From: Clostridia bacterium
GTDB taxonomy: Bacteria; Bacillota; Clostridia; Oscillospirales; Acutalibacteraceae
Assembly: GCA_017428625.1 (NCBI GenBank)
Contig: JAFRQM010000002.1
Location: 1-64,000 of the forward strand
Reading direction: 5' to 3'
Length of the DNA stretch: 64,000 nt
A program made the translations under genes and the position numbers. The notes under the pieces are model-generated. The model made no database searches. It was given only the letters and a program-made list of their open reading frames with translations, and was not told the DNA's origin. Each line of letters opens with the position of its first letter. The first letter of the stretch is position 1. Of the stretch, positions 53,317-61,567 are shown one piece after another.

Positions 53317-54303
53317 TTATGAAATTGAACACCATCGGAAATAAACATCAGAACCGTTCCGGAAGATGCTGTCGTTTGAAAGGCTGCCTGCCGATGATGC
53401 CGCCCTGAAGCCGCCCTTCTTCATACCGTTTGTAAAGAGCGATGCCTGTGTTGCGGTTTTGAATGTGATTCTCGCTTTCATAATGAGTTCGGTGATGGGG
53501 GATGAGAATTTATTGAGGGTGCCGAACCTGAAGCCGGTGCACCACCAGTATTTGGTGTAGGGCCTTGAGAAGATTCTCTCGTAGTTGCCGTTTTTGTTGC
53601 TGTCCCAATAAACATCCATACTCATATTGAGCCAGTCGGACTTGTCGGCGCACTGATAGCGGTTGATATCGGTCTTATCGATTTCGGCTGTTTTGAACTG
53701 CTTTGATGTGTAAACACCGATTTCGGCGCCTACGAACACCCAGCCGTACTGGCCTTTCCAAAGCTGAATCATGTAAGCTTTGTCGTCATAGTCAAAGCGG
53801 ATTCTGACTTTATCATTATACATAATTGCGAAGCCTGCTGCCCGGTCATTTACTTCATTGTAGCCGTAACCATACTGCCAGCAGTCTTTGTCATCTGTGT
53901 AGAAATAATCACCTTCGCTGTTGTAACTGTAACCGAGAATCGCCCGCTGTTCCATACCGTTAAGACCTCTGTTGAGAGCGTCAATATACATTCCACCTGA
54001 ACCGGATTCTGAGTTTGCCGATTTGCTGTCTGCGCTTTCTTCCGCGACAGCGACCTCATTCTCGGCAACAGCGGCGTCATAAGCGACTTCCTGCGCAGCA
54101 TCTTTTGCTGCGTTGCCTGCTCTGAAAACGAAACCGGGAAGGGCTAAAAGAACGGCGATGACAAGGCAGGCGGCAAGAGGAATTATCTTTTTGTAAACAT
54201 TCTTTTTCGGTTTTATCTGCGCGTTTTCGAGAATCGCGTTTTTAAGTTCTTCGCCCGCTTTAAGGGAATCGACTTCGGCAATATATTTTTCTTTGTTATT
54301 CAT
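53317..54303 (-). CDS. DUF4474-domain membrane protein, sigma-factor partner
   Basis: A 328-residue protein. A short N-terminal cytoplasmic segment precedes one membrane helix (IIPLAACLVIAVLLALPGFVF, about residue 40-60), then an acidic/Ser-rich linker with EESADSKS, and a DUF4474 domain (about 100-300; YSYNSEGDYFYTDDKDCWQ, LWKGQYGWVFVGAEIGVYT, WWCTGF). The ATG at 54303 has GGGGGA upstream and overlaps the sigma gene by 8 bp, so it may be a regulator of that sigma. The frame continues open for 59 codons after the TAA at 53317, see findings. Confidence 0.75.
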   Translation of the reverse strand: MNNKEKYIAEVDSLKAGEELKNAILENAQIKPKKNVYKKIIPLAACLVIAVLLALPGFVFRAGNAAKDAAQEVAYDAAVAENEVAVAEESADSKSANSESGSGGMYIDALNRGLNGMEQRAILGYSYNSEGDYFYTDDKDCWQYGYGYNEVNDRAAGFAIMYNDKVRIRFDYDDKAYMIQLWKGQYGWVFVGAEIGVYTSKQFKTAEIDKTDINRYQCADKSDWLNMSMDVYWDSNKNGNYERIFSRPYTKYWWCTGFRFGTLNKFSSPITELIMKARITFKTATQASLFTNGMKKGGFRAASSAGSLSNDSIFRNGSDVYFRWCSIS

Positions 54304-54775
54304 CGTCAAATCCCCCTATCTGTTCTTTTAATAACTCCCTGCCCCGCTTAAGCCACGACAGGACCGTGTTCTGTTTTGAGCCGAGAATATCCGCGATTTC
54401 CGCAGCGGAATAGCCTTCGTAATAATGCAGATAAATTGTGTTGCGGTACTTTTCGGGCAGGGCCCTGACATAGTCTATAACTTTTATATCTTCATTTTCG
54501 GGCGCGGGAATATCCGCGCCCAGTTCCGTCTGCCTTTTTGATGAGCGGTAAAGGGAACGGCTGAGATTGATTGTAACGCGTATAAGCCACGCTTTAAGGT
54601 GTTCCGGATTTTTGAAAGACCTTGTTTTTTCAAGGAGTTTTATGAAAACTTCCTGTGAAATATCCTCCGCGTCCGCAGTTGTTGCGGTATTGTGCGCGGC
54701 GACACGGTAAACCGTATCGGTAAAGTTTTCAAAGGCGTAGTTGAAGGCATCTCTGCCCGACAGCTTTTCGCTCAT
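54296..54775 (-). CDS. ECF-type RNA polymerase sigma factor
   Basis: A 159-residue sigma-70 family protein. Region 2 (FENFTDTVYRVAAHNTATTADAEDISQEVFIKLLEKTRSF) and region 4 (RNTIYLHYYEGYSAAEIADILGSKQNTVLSWLKRGRELL) are clear. CCGGAGGT lies 7 bp before the ATG 54775. It overlaps the DUF4474 gene by 8 bp. It is distinct from the sigma factor at 20707-21198. Confidence 0.87.
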   Translation of the reverse strand: MSEKLSGRDAFNYAFENFTDTVYRVAAHNTATTADAEDISQEVFIKLLEKTRSFKNPEHLKAWLIRVTINLSRSLYRSSKRQTELGADIPAPENEDIKVIDYVRALPEKYRNTIYLHYYEGYSAAEIADILGSKQNTVLSWLKRGRELLKEQIGGFDDE

Positions 54776-54807
54776 TGAACCGACCTCCGGCTGATAATTA
54801 TACAATC

Positions 54808-54836
54808 ATTTTAACACACCGCCGCGCTGTTCTCAA
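54808..54836 (-). promoter_or_regulatory. Promoter for the sigma-DUF4474 pair
   Basis: On the minus strand, TTGAGA (54831-54836), a 17-base spacer and TAAAAT (54808-54813), about 35 bp upstream of the sigma start. A second TATAAT lies at about 54795. Confidence 0.5.
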
Positions 54837-54844
54837 CCTGTTTT

Positions 54845-55888
54845 TTATTTGCCGGTGTTTTCGGATTTCTGCTGTATAACTGAATTTTGCCATTTTGCTT
54901 TTTTGTGCTTTCTTATGCGTATGACAATAATCAGCACAACCGCCGCAAAGAAAGCGAAAATGAGGATATAAGGCAGCGAACTGATAAACCATAATGCGAA
55001 TGAGCGCGTGCCCTGAGAAATATTGTAGAGATTGTCGGAAAGTCTGCTTTTCAGTTCCTGACCGAAAGTCTTTTTCTCCATTGTTGTCGTTACTCTCTCA
55101 ACCTCGTCAATGCTCATTGTGACGGTTGAGTATGCTATTTGTTCATCATAGGTTTTGAGAGTTGTTTTGTTCATTTCAAGTTCGGCGTTAATTTCGGTCA
55201 GACGGTCCTGAATGGTGATAAGGTCTGATACTTTTTCGGCTTTGGCAAGGATTTTAAGAAGGGCGTCATACTCTGTTTCGAGCGCCTTTATTCTGCTCTG
55301 CGTGCTGATATACTGCCCCGTAATTTCTTTAACGGAGATTTCTTTTGAAGTAACGGTAGCGAGCGTTGAAACGCTGCTGAGAAAACCGTCGAGTTTTTCG
55401 GCGGGGATGCGGATTGTCAAATACTGATAACGGGAGTTTGTGTAATTGTAGGTATTGCCGGATTCGGATGAGGATTCTATATATCCGCCTGCCTGAATAA
55501 TCGCTTTGTTGAGTTCGGAAACAAACTTGTCATACTGTTCTGTTTCGATGTCAAGAGTTGCGTCTCTTATGAGTTTACGGGATGAGGAATCCGCTATTGC
55601 GCTGTAATCGCTTTTTGCTGAATTGCCGTTATCGGTAAATGATTCTTCGGGCACCGCTGACGAATAACCGTAATCATCCGAACCTCCTGCTCTGTTCAGA
55701 GCATCAACATACCATACGCCTGATTCGGATTTTGAATCTGCCGACTCCTCTGAACCGACGGCATCAAATCGTTGTTCTATTCTCTCAACCGCGCCGTTTT
55801 TCACAGCTGCTCCGCAAGAGCAGAGAATCAGGGCGACCAGAATAATAGCCGATGCGACGCAGAGAATTTTTTTGATATTTGTTTTCAT
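54845..55888 (-). CDS. DUF4349-domain lipoprotein
   Basis: A 347-residue lipoprotein: signal peptide with lipobox LCSC at about residue 24, then an acidic/Ser-rich linker containing ESADSKSESGVWYVDALNR, a DUF4349 domain (about 105-275, RKLIRDATLDIETEQYDKFVSEL) with coiled coil (about 195-250, KALETEYDALLKIL), and a C-terminal membrane helix (about 305-330) with a basic tail. It is probably an envelope-stress or cell-surface protein linked to the neighbouring sigma/DUF4474 pair, since it shares a linker motif with it. Confidence 0.8.
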   Translation of the reverse strand: MKTNIKKILCVASAIILVALILCSCGAAVKNGAVERIEQRFDAVGSEESADSKSESGVWYVDALNRAGGSDDYGYSSAVPEESFTDNGNSAKSDYSAIADSSSRKLIRDATLDIETEQYDKFVSELNKAIIQAGGYIESSSESGNTYNYTNSRYQYLTIRIPAEKLDGFLSSVSTLATVTSKEISVKEITGQYISTQSRIKALETEYDALLKILAKAEKVSDLITIQDRLTEINAELEMNKTTLKTYDEQIAYSTVTMSIDEVERVTTTMEKKTFGQELKSRLSDNLYNISQGTRSFALWFISSLPYILIFAFFAAVVLIIVIRIRKHKKAKWQNSVIQQKSENTGK

Positions 55889-55968
55889 TTTTAATGTCTC
55901 CTTTCAGACTGTTTTCACTGATAAAACGCAGGAGAAAGGCAAATTATTGCATAAACCCGAAAAAATTT

Positions 55969-55997
55969 TTGACGAACCCGCTTTTTTGTGGTATTGT
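55969..55997 (+). promoter_or_regulatory. Promoter for the isomerase gene
   Basis: TTGACG at 55969-55974, a 17-base spacer and TATTGT at 55992-55997, 30 bp before the ATG at 56030. Confidence 0.55.
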
Positions 55998-56029
55998 CTA
56001 TTCGGATTTATCGAAAAGAAGGTGCGAAA

Positions 56030-56821
56030 ATGAAAATCGGCATAAGCTGGGACGCCTACGGAAAAGGCGAGTTAAGCATTGAAGAACAGATTGCTTTATT
56101 GAAGAAACACGGGTTTGAGGCTGTGTTCACAATGTCGAACGACCCGAACCTTGACAAAATGGTTGAAGCGGTAAGAAAAGAGAACATATCACCCGACACC
56201 TGCCACGCCCCGTTCAGGGGAATTAACAGAATCTGGTCAGACAACTCCGACGGCGATGACGCTCTGAAAATGCTTAAAGACAGCGTTGACGCCTGCGAGA
56301 GAAACGGTATTACCGTTGATGTGGTTCACCTTTCATCGGGAGACGACGCGCCGAGAGTGAGCGATGCCGGCTACCGTCATTTTAAGGAACTTGTCGATTA
56401 CGCGGACAGCAAGGGTGTGATAATCGCGTTTGAGAACCAGCGCAAACTTGCAAATATTGCCTTCGCCATGGAGGAATACCCGACAGCGGGATTTTGCTGG
56501 GATGTAGGTCACGAGGCGTGCTTCGCTTACGGCCGCGAATATATGCCGCTTTTCGGTTCAAGGCTTGTTGCCCTGCATATTCACGACAATTTTGCCGTGC
56601 ATAACGAAGACCGCCACATGATTCCGTTTGACGCGGGGCTTGATTTTGACAAAGCCGCCGGTTTTATCGCAAAAAGCGGCTTTGAGGGTACGGTTATGCT
56701 TGAACTTATGCGGCACACAAGCGGAGTGTATGAAGATGTTACGCCCGATGAGTATTTCGGTAAAGCGGCTTCGGCGGCTGAGCGTATAAGAGATATGATT
56801 GAAGAAAAAAGAAATCAATGA
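56030..56821 (+). CDS. Sugar phosphate isomerase/epimerase family protein
   Basis: A 263-residue xylose isomerase-like TIM barrel. Catalytic and metal positions include CHAPFRGINRIW, VHLSSGDDAPR, FENQRKL (Glu), CWDVGHEAC (Asp/His) and LHIHDN. The ATG 56030 has AAGAAGGTG upstream; a longer frame from 55988 covers the promoter and is rejected. It is monocistronic with a bidirectional terminator. Substrate unknown; only distantly like the protein at 10963-11826. Confidence 0.8.
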   Translation: MKIGISWDAYGKGELSIEEQIALLKKHGFEAVFTMSNDPNLDKMVEAVRKENISPDTCHAPFRGINRIWSDNSDGDDALKMLKDSVDACERNGITVDVVHLSSGDDAPRVSDAGYRHFKELVDYADSKGVIIAFENQRKLANIAFAMEEYPTAGFCWDVGHEACFAYGREYMPLFGSRLVALHIHDNFAVHNEDRHMIPFDAGLDFDKAAGFIAKSGFEGTVMLELMRHTSGVYEDVTPDEYFGKAASAAERIRDMIEEKRNQ

Positions 56822-56828
56822 GATGAAA

Positions 56829-56856
56829 AAATCAGCCTCGCGAGAGGCTGATTTCT
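56829..56856. terminator. Bidirectional terminator
   Basis: AAATCAGCCTC and GAGGCTGATTT form an 11-bp stem with loop GCGA. It lies between the convergent isomerase and OhrR-like genes. Confidence 0.85.
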
Positions 56857-56863
56857 GCTTTGA

Positions 56864-57295
56864 TTACTCCAATGTGCCGAGAAACTTGTAAAGAAGGGTA
56901 TAAAGCCGCTGCGCTTCATCAGGTGTAAGTTTTACACAACAACCGACCTGCTGAGGAACATTAACCGCTTTTTCGCGAAGCCTTCTGCCCTTAGGTGTTG
57001 TTTCGACAATAAGCACTCGTTCATCTTTATCGGAACGCAGACGCGTAATAAAACCCTGTGCTTCGAGTTTCTTGAGAAGCGGAGTAAGGGTGCCGCTGTC
57101 TAAAAACAGTTTTTCGCCCAATTCCTTGACGCTTATTTTGCGGCAGTCCCACAGCACCATCATTGCCAGATACTGAGTATAGGTCAAGCCGAGCGGATCG
57201 AGGAAAGGCTTGTAGCGTTTGATTATTTCTCTTGAAGCCGCATAGAGCGGAAAGCAAAGCTGATTTTCGAGTTTAAGAGCATCGTATTCGTTCAT
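56864..57295 (-). CDS. MarR-family regulator, OhrR-like
   Basis: A 143-residue winged-helix regulator. NQLCFPLYAASREIIKRYKPFLDPLGLTYTQYLAMMVLW is very close to OhrR, with the reactive Cys of LDNQLCF that senses organic peroxides. The wHTH and wing follow (LSVKELGEKLFLDSGTLTPLLKKLEAQGFI). The ATG 57295 is preceded by GGAGGGTGAT. It is the second gene after the TSCPD gene. Target genes are unknown; usual ohr peroxidase is not in the window. Confidence 0.86.
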   Translation of the reverse strand: MNEYDALKLENQLCFPLYAASREIIKRYKPFLDPLGLTYTQYLAMMVLWDCRKISVKELGEKLFLDSGTLTPLLKKLEAQGFITRLRSDKDERVLIVETTPKGRRLREKAVNVPQQVGCCVKLTPDEAQRLYTLLYKFLGTLE

Positions 57296-57308
57296 ATCAC
57301 CCTCCGAA

Positions 57309-57566
57309 TCAGCCGTTTTGGCTGTCATAAGCCTGACGCACAGCCGTTGCAAGCTGATCGGCGCAGGATGTCGGTCTGTTGCCGCAGGTATTGCCCTTGA
57401 GATACTGCTCGATTTTTTCAACGCTCCAGCCGTCAACGAGTTTGGAAATCGCTTTTAAATTGCCGGGGCAGCCGCCCATAAAAACGATGTCAGAAACTTT
57501 ATCGCCGTCAAGGTTAAACCTGATGAACTGCGAACAGACGCCTTTTGTTCTGTATGTGTATTCCAT
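57309..57566 (-). CDS. TSCPD-domain protein (TIGR03905-type)
   Basis: An 85-residue protein. TKGVCSQFIRFNLDGDKVSDIVFMGGCPGNLKAISKLVDGWSVEKI plus CADQLATAV match the TSCPD family, a Cys-rich domain also found at the C-terminus of adenosylcobalamin-dependent ribonucleotide reductases, but standing alone here. Three or four Cys suggest redox or metal chemistry. It starts after a CGGAGG SD and precedes ohrR by 13 bp; both share a promoter. Confidence 0.83.
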   Translation of the reverse strand: MEYTYRTKGVCSQFIRFNLDGDKVSDIVFMGGCPGNLKAISKLVDGWSVEKIEQYLKGNTCGNRPTSCADQLATAVRQAYDSQNG

Positions 57567-57588
57567 AACAAAACCTCCGATAAGTTTT

Positions 57589-57616
57589 TTACAATTTGAT
57601 TTTTTGCAATTTAATT
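57589..57616. promoter_or_regulatory. Direct repeats, possible OhrR operator
   Basis: TTACAATTTGAT and TTGCAATTTAAT, 15 bp apart, lie between the -10 element and the TSCPD gene. The half site resembles OhrR boxes (AATTGTA on the minus strand), consistent with autoregulation, but they are in direct order. Confidence 0.35.
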
Positions 57617-57642
57617 TTACGACATTATTTACGGTTTGTCAA
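57614..57642 (-). promoter_or_regulatory. Promoter of the TSCPD-ohrR pair
   Basis: On the minus strand, TTGACA (57637-57642), a 17-base spacer and TAAAAT (57614-57619), about 45 bp before the start codon. Confidence 0.7.
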
Positions 57643-57664
57643 GTTCTGATTTTGCGTAAAAACA

Positions 57665-57968
57665 GCCGCACCGTAAGGGCGGTCCTTCATAAACCAGTAA
57701 TGCCTCAAAGAGCGACCTGAAGCACATCTTTGCAGGCATTCCTTCTCGGGATACGGCAATTATTCCTCGTCGTCATAACCTGCAAATACGCACAAATTTC
57801 ATCTCTTTGAGGTGTGAAACAGTTTTCACGGGAAAAATGAGCCGCAGAACAAGGAAGATTTGTGAAATCATACTTTGTGTATGGTAAGCAAATCTGACGA
57901 TGTTATGCGGCTTAGGCTTTGGCGTGAAAAACAATACCGGTTTACGAATGACCGCCCAAGGGTGCGGC
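57665..57968 (-). ncRNA. Large multi-stem structured element (candidate ncRNA or MITE-like)
   Basis: A ~304-bp noncoding block with long inverted ends: 57665-57702 pairs with 57932-57968, 30 matched pairs split into runs such as GCCGCACC/GGTGCGGC, GGGCGGTC/GACCGCCC and TAAACC/GGTTTA. Two A-C mismatches on the plus strand become U-G pairs on the minus strand, favouring a minus-strand RNA. Inside are further stems: CCTCAAAGAG (57703)/CTCTTTGAGG (57803), 10 bp, enclosing TTTGCAGG (57729)/CCTGCAAA (57779); a GTGAAA/TTTCAC hairpin (57814-57829); AGCCGCA (57840)/TGCGGCT (57906), enclosing AGATTTG (57856)/CAAATCT (57889) and CATAC/GTATG (57869-57883). It starts 26 bp after the stop of the minus-strand lipoprotein gene. 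No Rfam class was recognised. Confidence 0.65.
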
Positions 57969-57993
57969 AAAATGATTGTTTTTAATGATTTTA

Positions 57994-58647
57994 TTAAACA
58001 GTAATTGAACTGATATAGCAACCGTATTCGTCTTGTGCGAAATCAACACGGTATTCGGGAGCGTCGCTGCCGTTTTTGCCTTTTGTAAGAATAATATAAC
58101 AGCCTGTTTCATCGTCAACTTCTTTTGTGATATGATAGGCAGAGCCGTCTGTTTCGTTGATTAAAACAAATGCGTTTTCGCCTTGGGCATAAAAATCGGG
58201 GTTTTCATCTTTTGCGGGCATTTTATAATCATCAACGCGGAGCATATAGAACAGCAGGGAATAGACTCTGTCGGTTGACACGGCGGCGTAGGTTCTGCCG
58301 TCTTCACCCTCAACCGAGTCAAAACTGTAAGGGTCGATTCCGGAAAAGAATCGGATAAAGAAATCGCTTATATAGCCGACGTCGATATCTTCTTTGCTTT
58401 TGAATTCGGGTAATGATATATAAACCTCTTTAAGCGGTTCGGTAAACGCTTTATAGTTTACTGCTCTTTTGTCGCCCGCGAACTGATAATCGAAATCAAA
58501 CCTGTTATCAAAAAGAGATTGGTTTTCACTGAGTTCTTCAGCCGAAAGTGATGTTTCGACCGGCGCTTCTTTACCCGCACAGCCGGAAAGGGCAAGCGAA
58601 ATGCCGGTTAACAATATCAAAATGAAAAATAAATTTCTTTTTTTCAT
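57994..58647 (-). CDS. Lipoprotein of unknown function
   Basis: A 217-residue lipoprotein: MKKRNLFFILILLTGISLALSGC gives a signal peptide with lipobox LSGC. The rest is an acidic, Tyr-rich soluble domain (FDFDYQFAGDKRAVNYKAF, DSVEGEDGRTYAAVSTDRVYSLLFYML) with no recognised family. The structured element lies just downstream on the same strand, in its 3-prime region. Confidence 0.68.
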   Translation of the reverse strand: MKKRNLFFILILLTGISLALSGCAGKEAPVETSLSAEELSENQSLFDNRFDFDYQFAGDKRAVNYKAFTEPLKEVYISLPEFKSKEDIDVGYISDFFIRFFSGIDPYSFDSVEGEDGRTYAAVSTDRVYSLLFYMLRVDDYKMPAKDENPDFYAQGENAFVLINETDGSAYHITKEVDDETGCYIILTKGKNGSDAPEYRVDFAQDEYGCYISSITV

Positions 58648-58761
58648 AATGCTGCACCTCTGAAAAATATTGTTATTATTATAAATTTAACAGTGCGTGT
58701 GAGTCAATAGTTTTGTTTTTTGGCAACAGCCGGTTTACCCTTCTGATGACGCATAAATCGG

Positions 58762-58790
58762 TTGCATTTAAAGTGATAATATGATATATT
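58762..58790 (+). promoter_or_regulatory. Promoter for the B12-radical SAM and GT2 genes
   Basis: TTGCAT at 58762-58767, a 17-base spacer and TATATT at 58785-58790, 20-35 bp upstream of the start codon. Confidence 0.55.
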
Positions 58791-58813
58791 ATTTATGAAA
58801 ATAATATGAAAGG

Positions 58814-60760
58814 ATGCCGGACGGATTGAAGAACGTTTATTTTGTTCAGGTTGATGTTTCAGCAACATATAATCATCAGAACGCATATCTGCCCTACACC
58901 GCCGGCGTTCTTGCCGCCGCAGCGTGGGAAAGTGAAATTGTAAAAAGAGAGTATAGTTTTAAAGGTTTTATTTTTTTAAGAGAAAATGTGAACGAAGTAG
59001 CGGAAAGACTCGAGAACCCTGCTGTTGTCGCTTTCTCCTGCTACAGTTGGAATACGGAGTATAACAAAGCTCTTGCCGGTGAAATAAAAAAGCGTTTTCC
59101 CGCCTGTGTGATTGTTTTCGGCGGGCACAATGTTCCGGACGATTTTACAATGCTGGCGGAAAACCCGTTTATTGACTTCCTGTGCCACGGTGAAGGCGAA
59201 GACACAACGAGGATACTTTTTGAAGCATTGGCAACGCACGGTGATTTCAGTAAAGTTCCGAATATTTCATACCGGACCGGCGACAGTTCTTTTAATAGAA
59301 CCGAAACTGTCTGCCAGAAAACTCTCGACTACCCTTCGCCCTATCTCAACGGATGGTTTGATAAAATTATTGATGAACACCCCGATATTGTATTCAACGC
59401 AATTCTCGAAACAAGCCGCGGCTGCCCAAATCAGTGCGCCTACTGCGACTGGGGACTTCTTAAATCAAGAGTCCGTCTTTTCCCTCTCGAGCGCATTGTT
59501 GCCGAGGTTCAGTGGATGTCTGACCATAAGGTAGCTTTTGTCTGGGGCGCCGACGCGAATTTCGGTATGTTTGACAGGGACCTTGAAATTGCCGACGCAC
59601 TGGTAGAGGTTAAGAAGAAAACGGGATACCCTGAAAGAATGCGTATGAACTATGCAAAAAACAACTTTGAAAATGTTTTTGCAATAGTAAAAAAATTCAA
59701 GGAGTGCGATTTTGACAGAATCGGCGCAACGCTCTCATTTCAGAGTATGTCGCCCGAGGTTCTGAAAAACATCGGCAGAACGAACAGGGACCTTGATTTT
59801 TATAAAAATCTGCTTGCGAAATATAACAAAGAACATATGAAGACCTACTCCGAACTGATTTTGGGTCTGCCGGGTGAAACTTATGACAGTTTTATCAGCG
59901 GTTTATGCACTTTGTTTGAGATAGGTCAGCACTATGTTTTTGAAATATACGGCTGTATTCTGCTGCCTAATTCAATGATGGGGCAGAAAGACTATATAAA
60001 AAAATTCGGGATAAAAACAGTCAGATCTGAATTAATACGCCCGCATTTTCAGAATGAAGCATTCGCTGTTCCCGAATACAATCAGATTGTTGTTGAAACA
60101 AATACCATGAGCAGAGAAATGTATGTGCGCGCCACCGCGTTTGCATATCTTGTTAAATCGTTTCATGGCTCAGGTCTGCTTCGCGCGTTTGCAGTTTATT
60201 TGTATCTGGTTATGAAAGTTCCATATAAAACATTTTATGACGGAATTATTGATTATTTTGAGAACAATCCCGGTTTGTTTGCTTCAAAACTTTATTTTGA
60301 CATTAAAGAACACGCGGACAGGCTGTCTCTCGGTTCAGGCAACACAAAACTTGTTTTTAAGCACTGCGGGGATGTAATATGGGAGGACCATGAATACTAT
60401 TGCCTTAACGCTCTGAACCGAATTGATGAGTTTTATGAGGATTTGACACCCTATATAAAAACATTTCATATAGATAATGATGTTTTCAATGATTTACTGC
60501 TGTATCAGAAAAACATTCTGAGAAAGCCTGATGAAGCTAAAGCGGAAATTGATTTAAACTACGATATTCACACTTTTTTGTCTGATGCCTATATAAACGA
60601 TTTTCACTCCCTTGATAAAAAGAAGCACAGGCTGGTGATGAAAGACTCAAACCCCATGCCTGACTGGGAAACTTTCGGCAAGCAGGTTGTATGGTATGGC
60701 AGGATGGGCTGGGCGTCGTATAAAGACAATATAGAGATTAAACCGGAAACCGGAAACTGA
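58814..60760 (+). CDS. B12-binding-domain radical SAM protein 1
   Basis: A 648-residue protein. Residues 1 to ~150 resemble a cobalamin-binding domain (AFSCYSWNTEYNKALAGEIKKRFPACVIVFGGHN...GEGE). The radical SAM barrel follows: SRGCPNQCAYCDWG holds CX3CX2C (about residue 205), LSFQSMSPEVL and ILGLPGETYDSF match B12-radical SAM methyltransferases/oxidoreductases. A C-terminal ~200-residue helical domain is family-specific. The start could be TTG at 58826, because AAAGG abuts the ATG 58814 too closely. It shares strong similarity with the protein at 61558-63462. It lies 12 bp before the GT2 gene. Confidence 0.83.
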   Translation: MPDGLKNVYFVQVDVSATYNHQNAYLPYTAGVLAAAAWESEIVKREYSFKGFIFLRENVNEVAERLENPAVVAFSCYSWNTEYNKALAGEIKKRFPACVIVFGGHNVPDDFTMLAENPFIDFLCHGEGEDTTRILFEALATHGDFSKVPNISYRTGDSSFNRTETVCQKTLDYPSPYLNGWFDKIIDEHPDIVFNAILETSRGCPNQCAYCDWGLLKSRVRLFPLERIVAEVQWMSDHKVAFVWGADANFGMFDRDLEIADALVEVKKKTGYPERMRMNYAKNNFENVFAIVKKFKECDFDRIGATLSFQSMSPEVLKNIGRTNRDLDFYKNLLAKYNKEHMKTYSELILGLPGETYDSFISGLCTLFEIGQHYVFEIYGCILLPNSMMGQKDYIKKFGIKTVRSELIRPHFQNEAFAVPEYNQIVVETNTMSREMYVRATAFAYLVKSFHGSGLLRAFAVYLYLVMKVPYKTFYDGIIDYFENNPGLFASKLYFDIKEHADRLSLGSGNTKLVFKHCGDVIWEDHEYYCLNALNRIDEFYEDLTPYIKTFHIDNDVFNDLLLYQKNILRKPDEAKAEIDLNYDIHTFLSDAYINDFHSLDKKKHRLVMKDSNPMPDWETFGKQVVWYGRMGWASYKDNIEIKPETGN

Positions 60761-60772
60761 AAAAGGAAGTGA

Positions 60773-61513
60773 TTGCTTCTGGAAAACTATTCTGTCAGTA
60801 TATGTATGGCTGCCGTAAATGAAGCTGTTTCACTGCGGATATGCGTTGACACAATTCTTGACAAATGCAGAAAGGAAGATATAAAAGAAATACTCATCTG
60901 CATCTGCGACAGAACAACCGAAAACTGTAAAAAAACAATCGGCGAGCTTCAGAAAGATTATTCAGGAACTATAATTCAAAGCATTGAACAGCCGCCTGAT
61001 GACAAAAACCTCAGCGGCGCCTGCCGGGTTACATTTGACGCGGCGAGCGGCACACATATTCTTGCTATGTCAAGCGATCTGGAATGCAACCCCGAATATG
61101 TTCCTGCACTGATAGAGCAGTCAAAGCAAAACCCCGGTATGCTTATCAAAGCCTCCCGTTGGACAGACGGTTCGGTTTTTGACGGATACGGCGCTTTAAG
61201 AAAAATCGCGAATAAAAGTTTTCAGGTTTTTATGAACGCTCTTTTCAAGGCGGGAATAACAGATTACACTTACCCGTTTATTATTGCGCCGGCAGACTGT
61301 CTGAAAGAAAACCGTTATAAAAAAAACGGAAAGGCCGCTGCAATTGAAATGGTTGCAGAGCCGCTGATACGGGGAATCAAGGTAAAGGAAATTCCCGTCA
61401 CCTGGAGAAACCGCGAAGAATTCCCCGAAAAAAAACATTTCGGCAAAGATGTAAAACAGTTGTTTTTCTATTTTTCGGAAGCGCTGAACATTAAGTTCGG
61501 AAACAATAAATAA
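60773..61513 (+). CDS. Family 2 glycosyltransferase
   Basis: A 246-residue GT-A enzyme. VSICMAAVNEAVSLRICVDTIL is the N-terminal NDP-sugar fold, and SSDLECNPEY holds a DxE-type metal motif (about residue 100). No transmembrane helices, so it is probably a soluble transferase, such as a mannosyl- or glucosyl-transferase to a lipid or peptide. TTG start at 60773 follows AAGGAAG. It follows radical SAM 1 closely and faces a paralogue on the other strand. Confidence 0.8.
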   Translation: MLLENYSVSICMAAVNEAVSLRICVDTILDKCRKEDIKEILICICDRTTENCKKTIGELQKDYSGTIIQSIEQPPDDKNLSGACRVTFDAASGTHILAMSSDLECNPEYVPALIEQSKQNPGMLIKASRWTDGSVFDGYGALRKIANKSFQVFMNALFKAGITDYTYPFIIAPADCLKENRYKKNGKAAAIEMVAEPLIRGIKVKEIPVTWRNREEFPEKKHFGKDVKQLFFYFSEALNIKFGNNK

Positions 61514-61515
61514 CA

Positions 61516-61567
61516 AAAACATAATGGAAGTGATTATAACCTGTTTCCATTATGTTTTTATTTTTTT
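61516..61567. terminator. Bidirectional terminator
   Basis: AAACATAATGGAA and TTCCATTATGTTT form a 13-bp stem around a 13-base loop, followed by TTATTTTTTT. It lies between the convergent GT2 and radical SAM 2 genes. Confidence 0.88.

Noticed and set aside
53037..53348. Possible 104-residue N-terminal extension of the GH3-family enzyme
   Set aside because: It covers the promoter and an AT-rich leader; the ATG at 53036 has a good SD and starts the conserved domain.
57773..58021. 82-residue minus-strand ORF in the structured element
   Set aside because: It has no SD, overlaps the lipoprotein gene's end and spans several stems; the RNA structure explains the sequence better.
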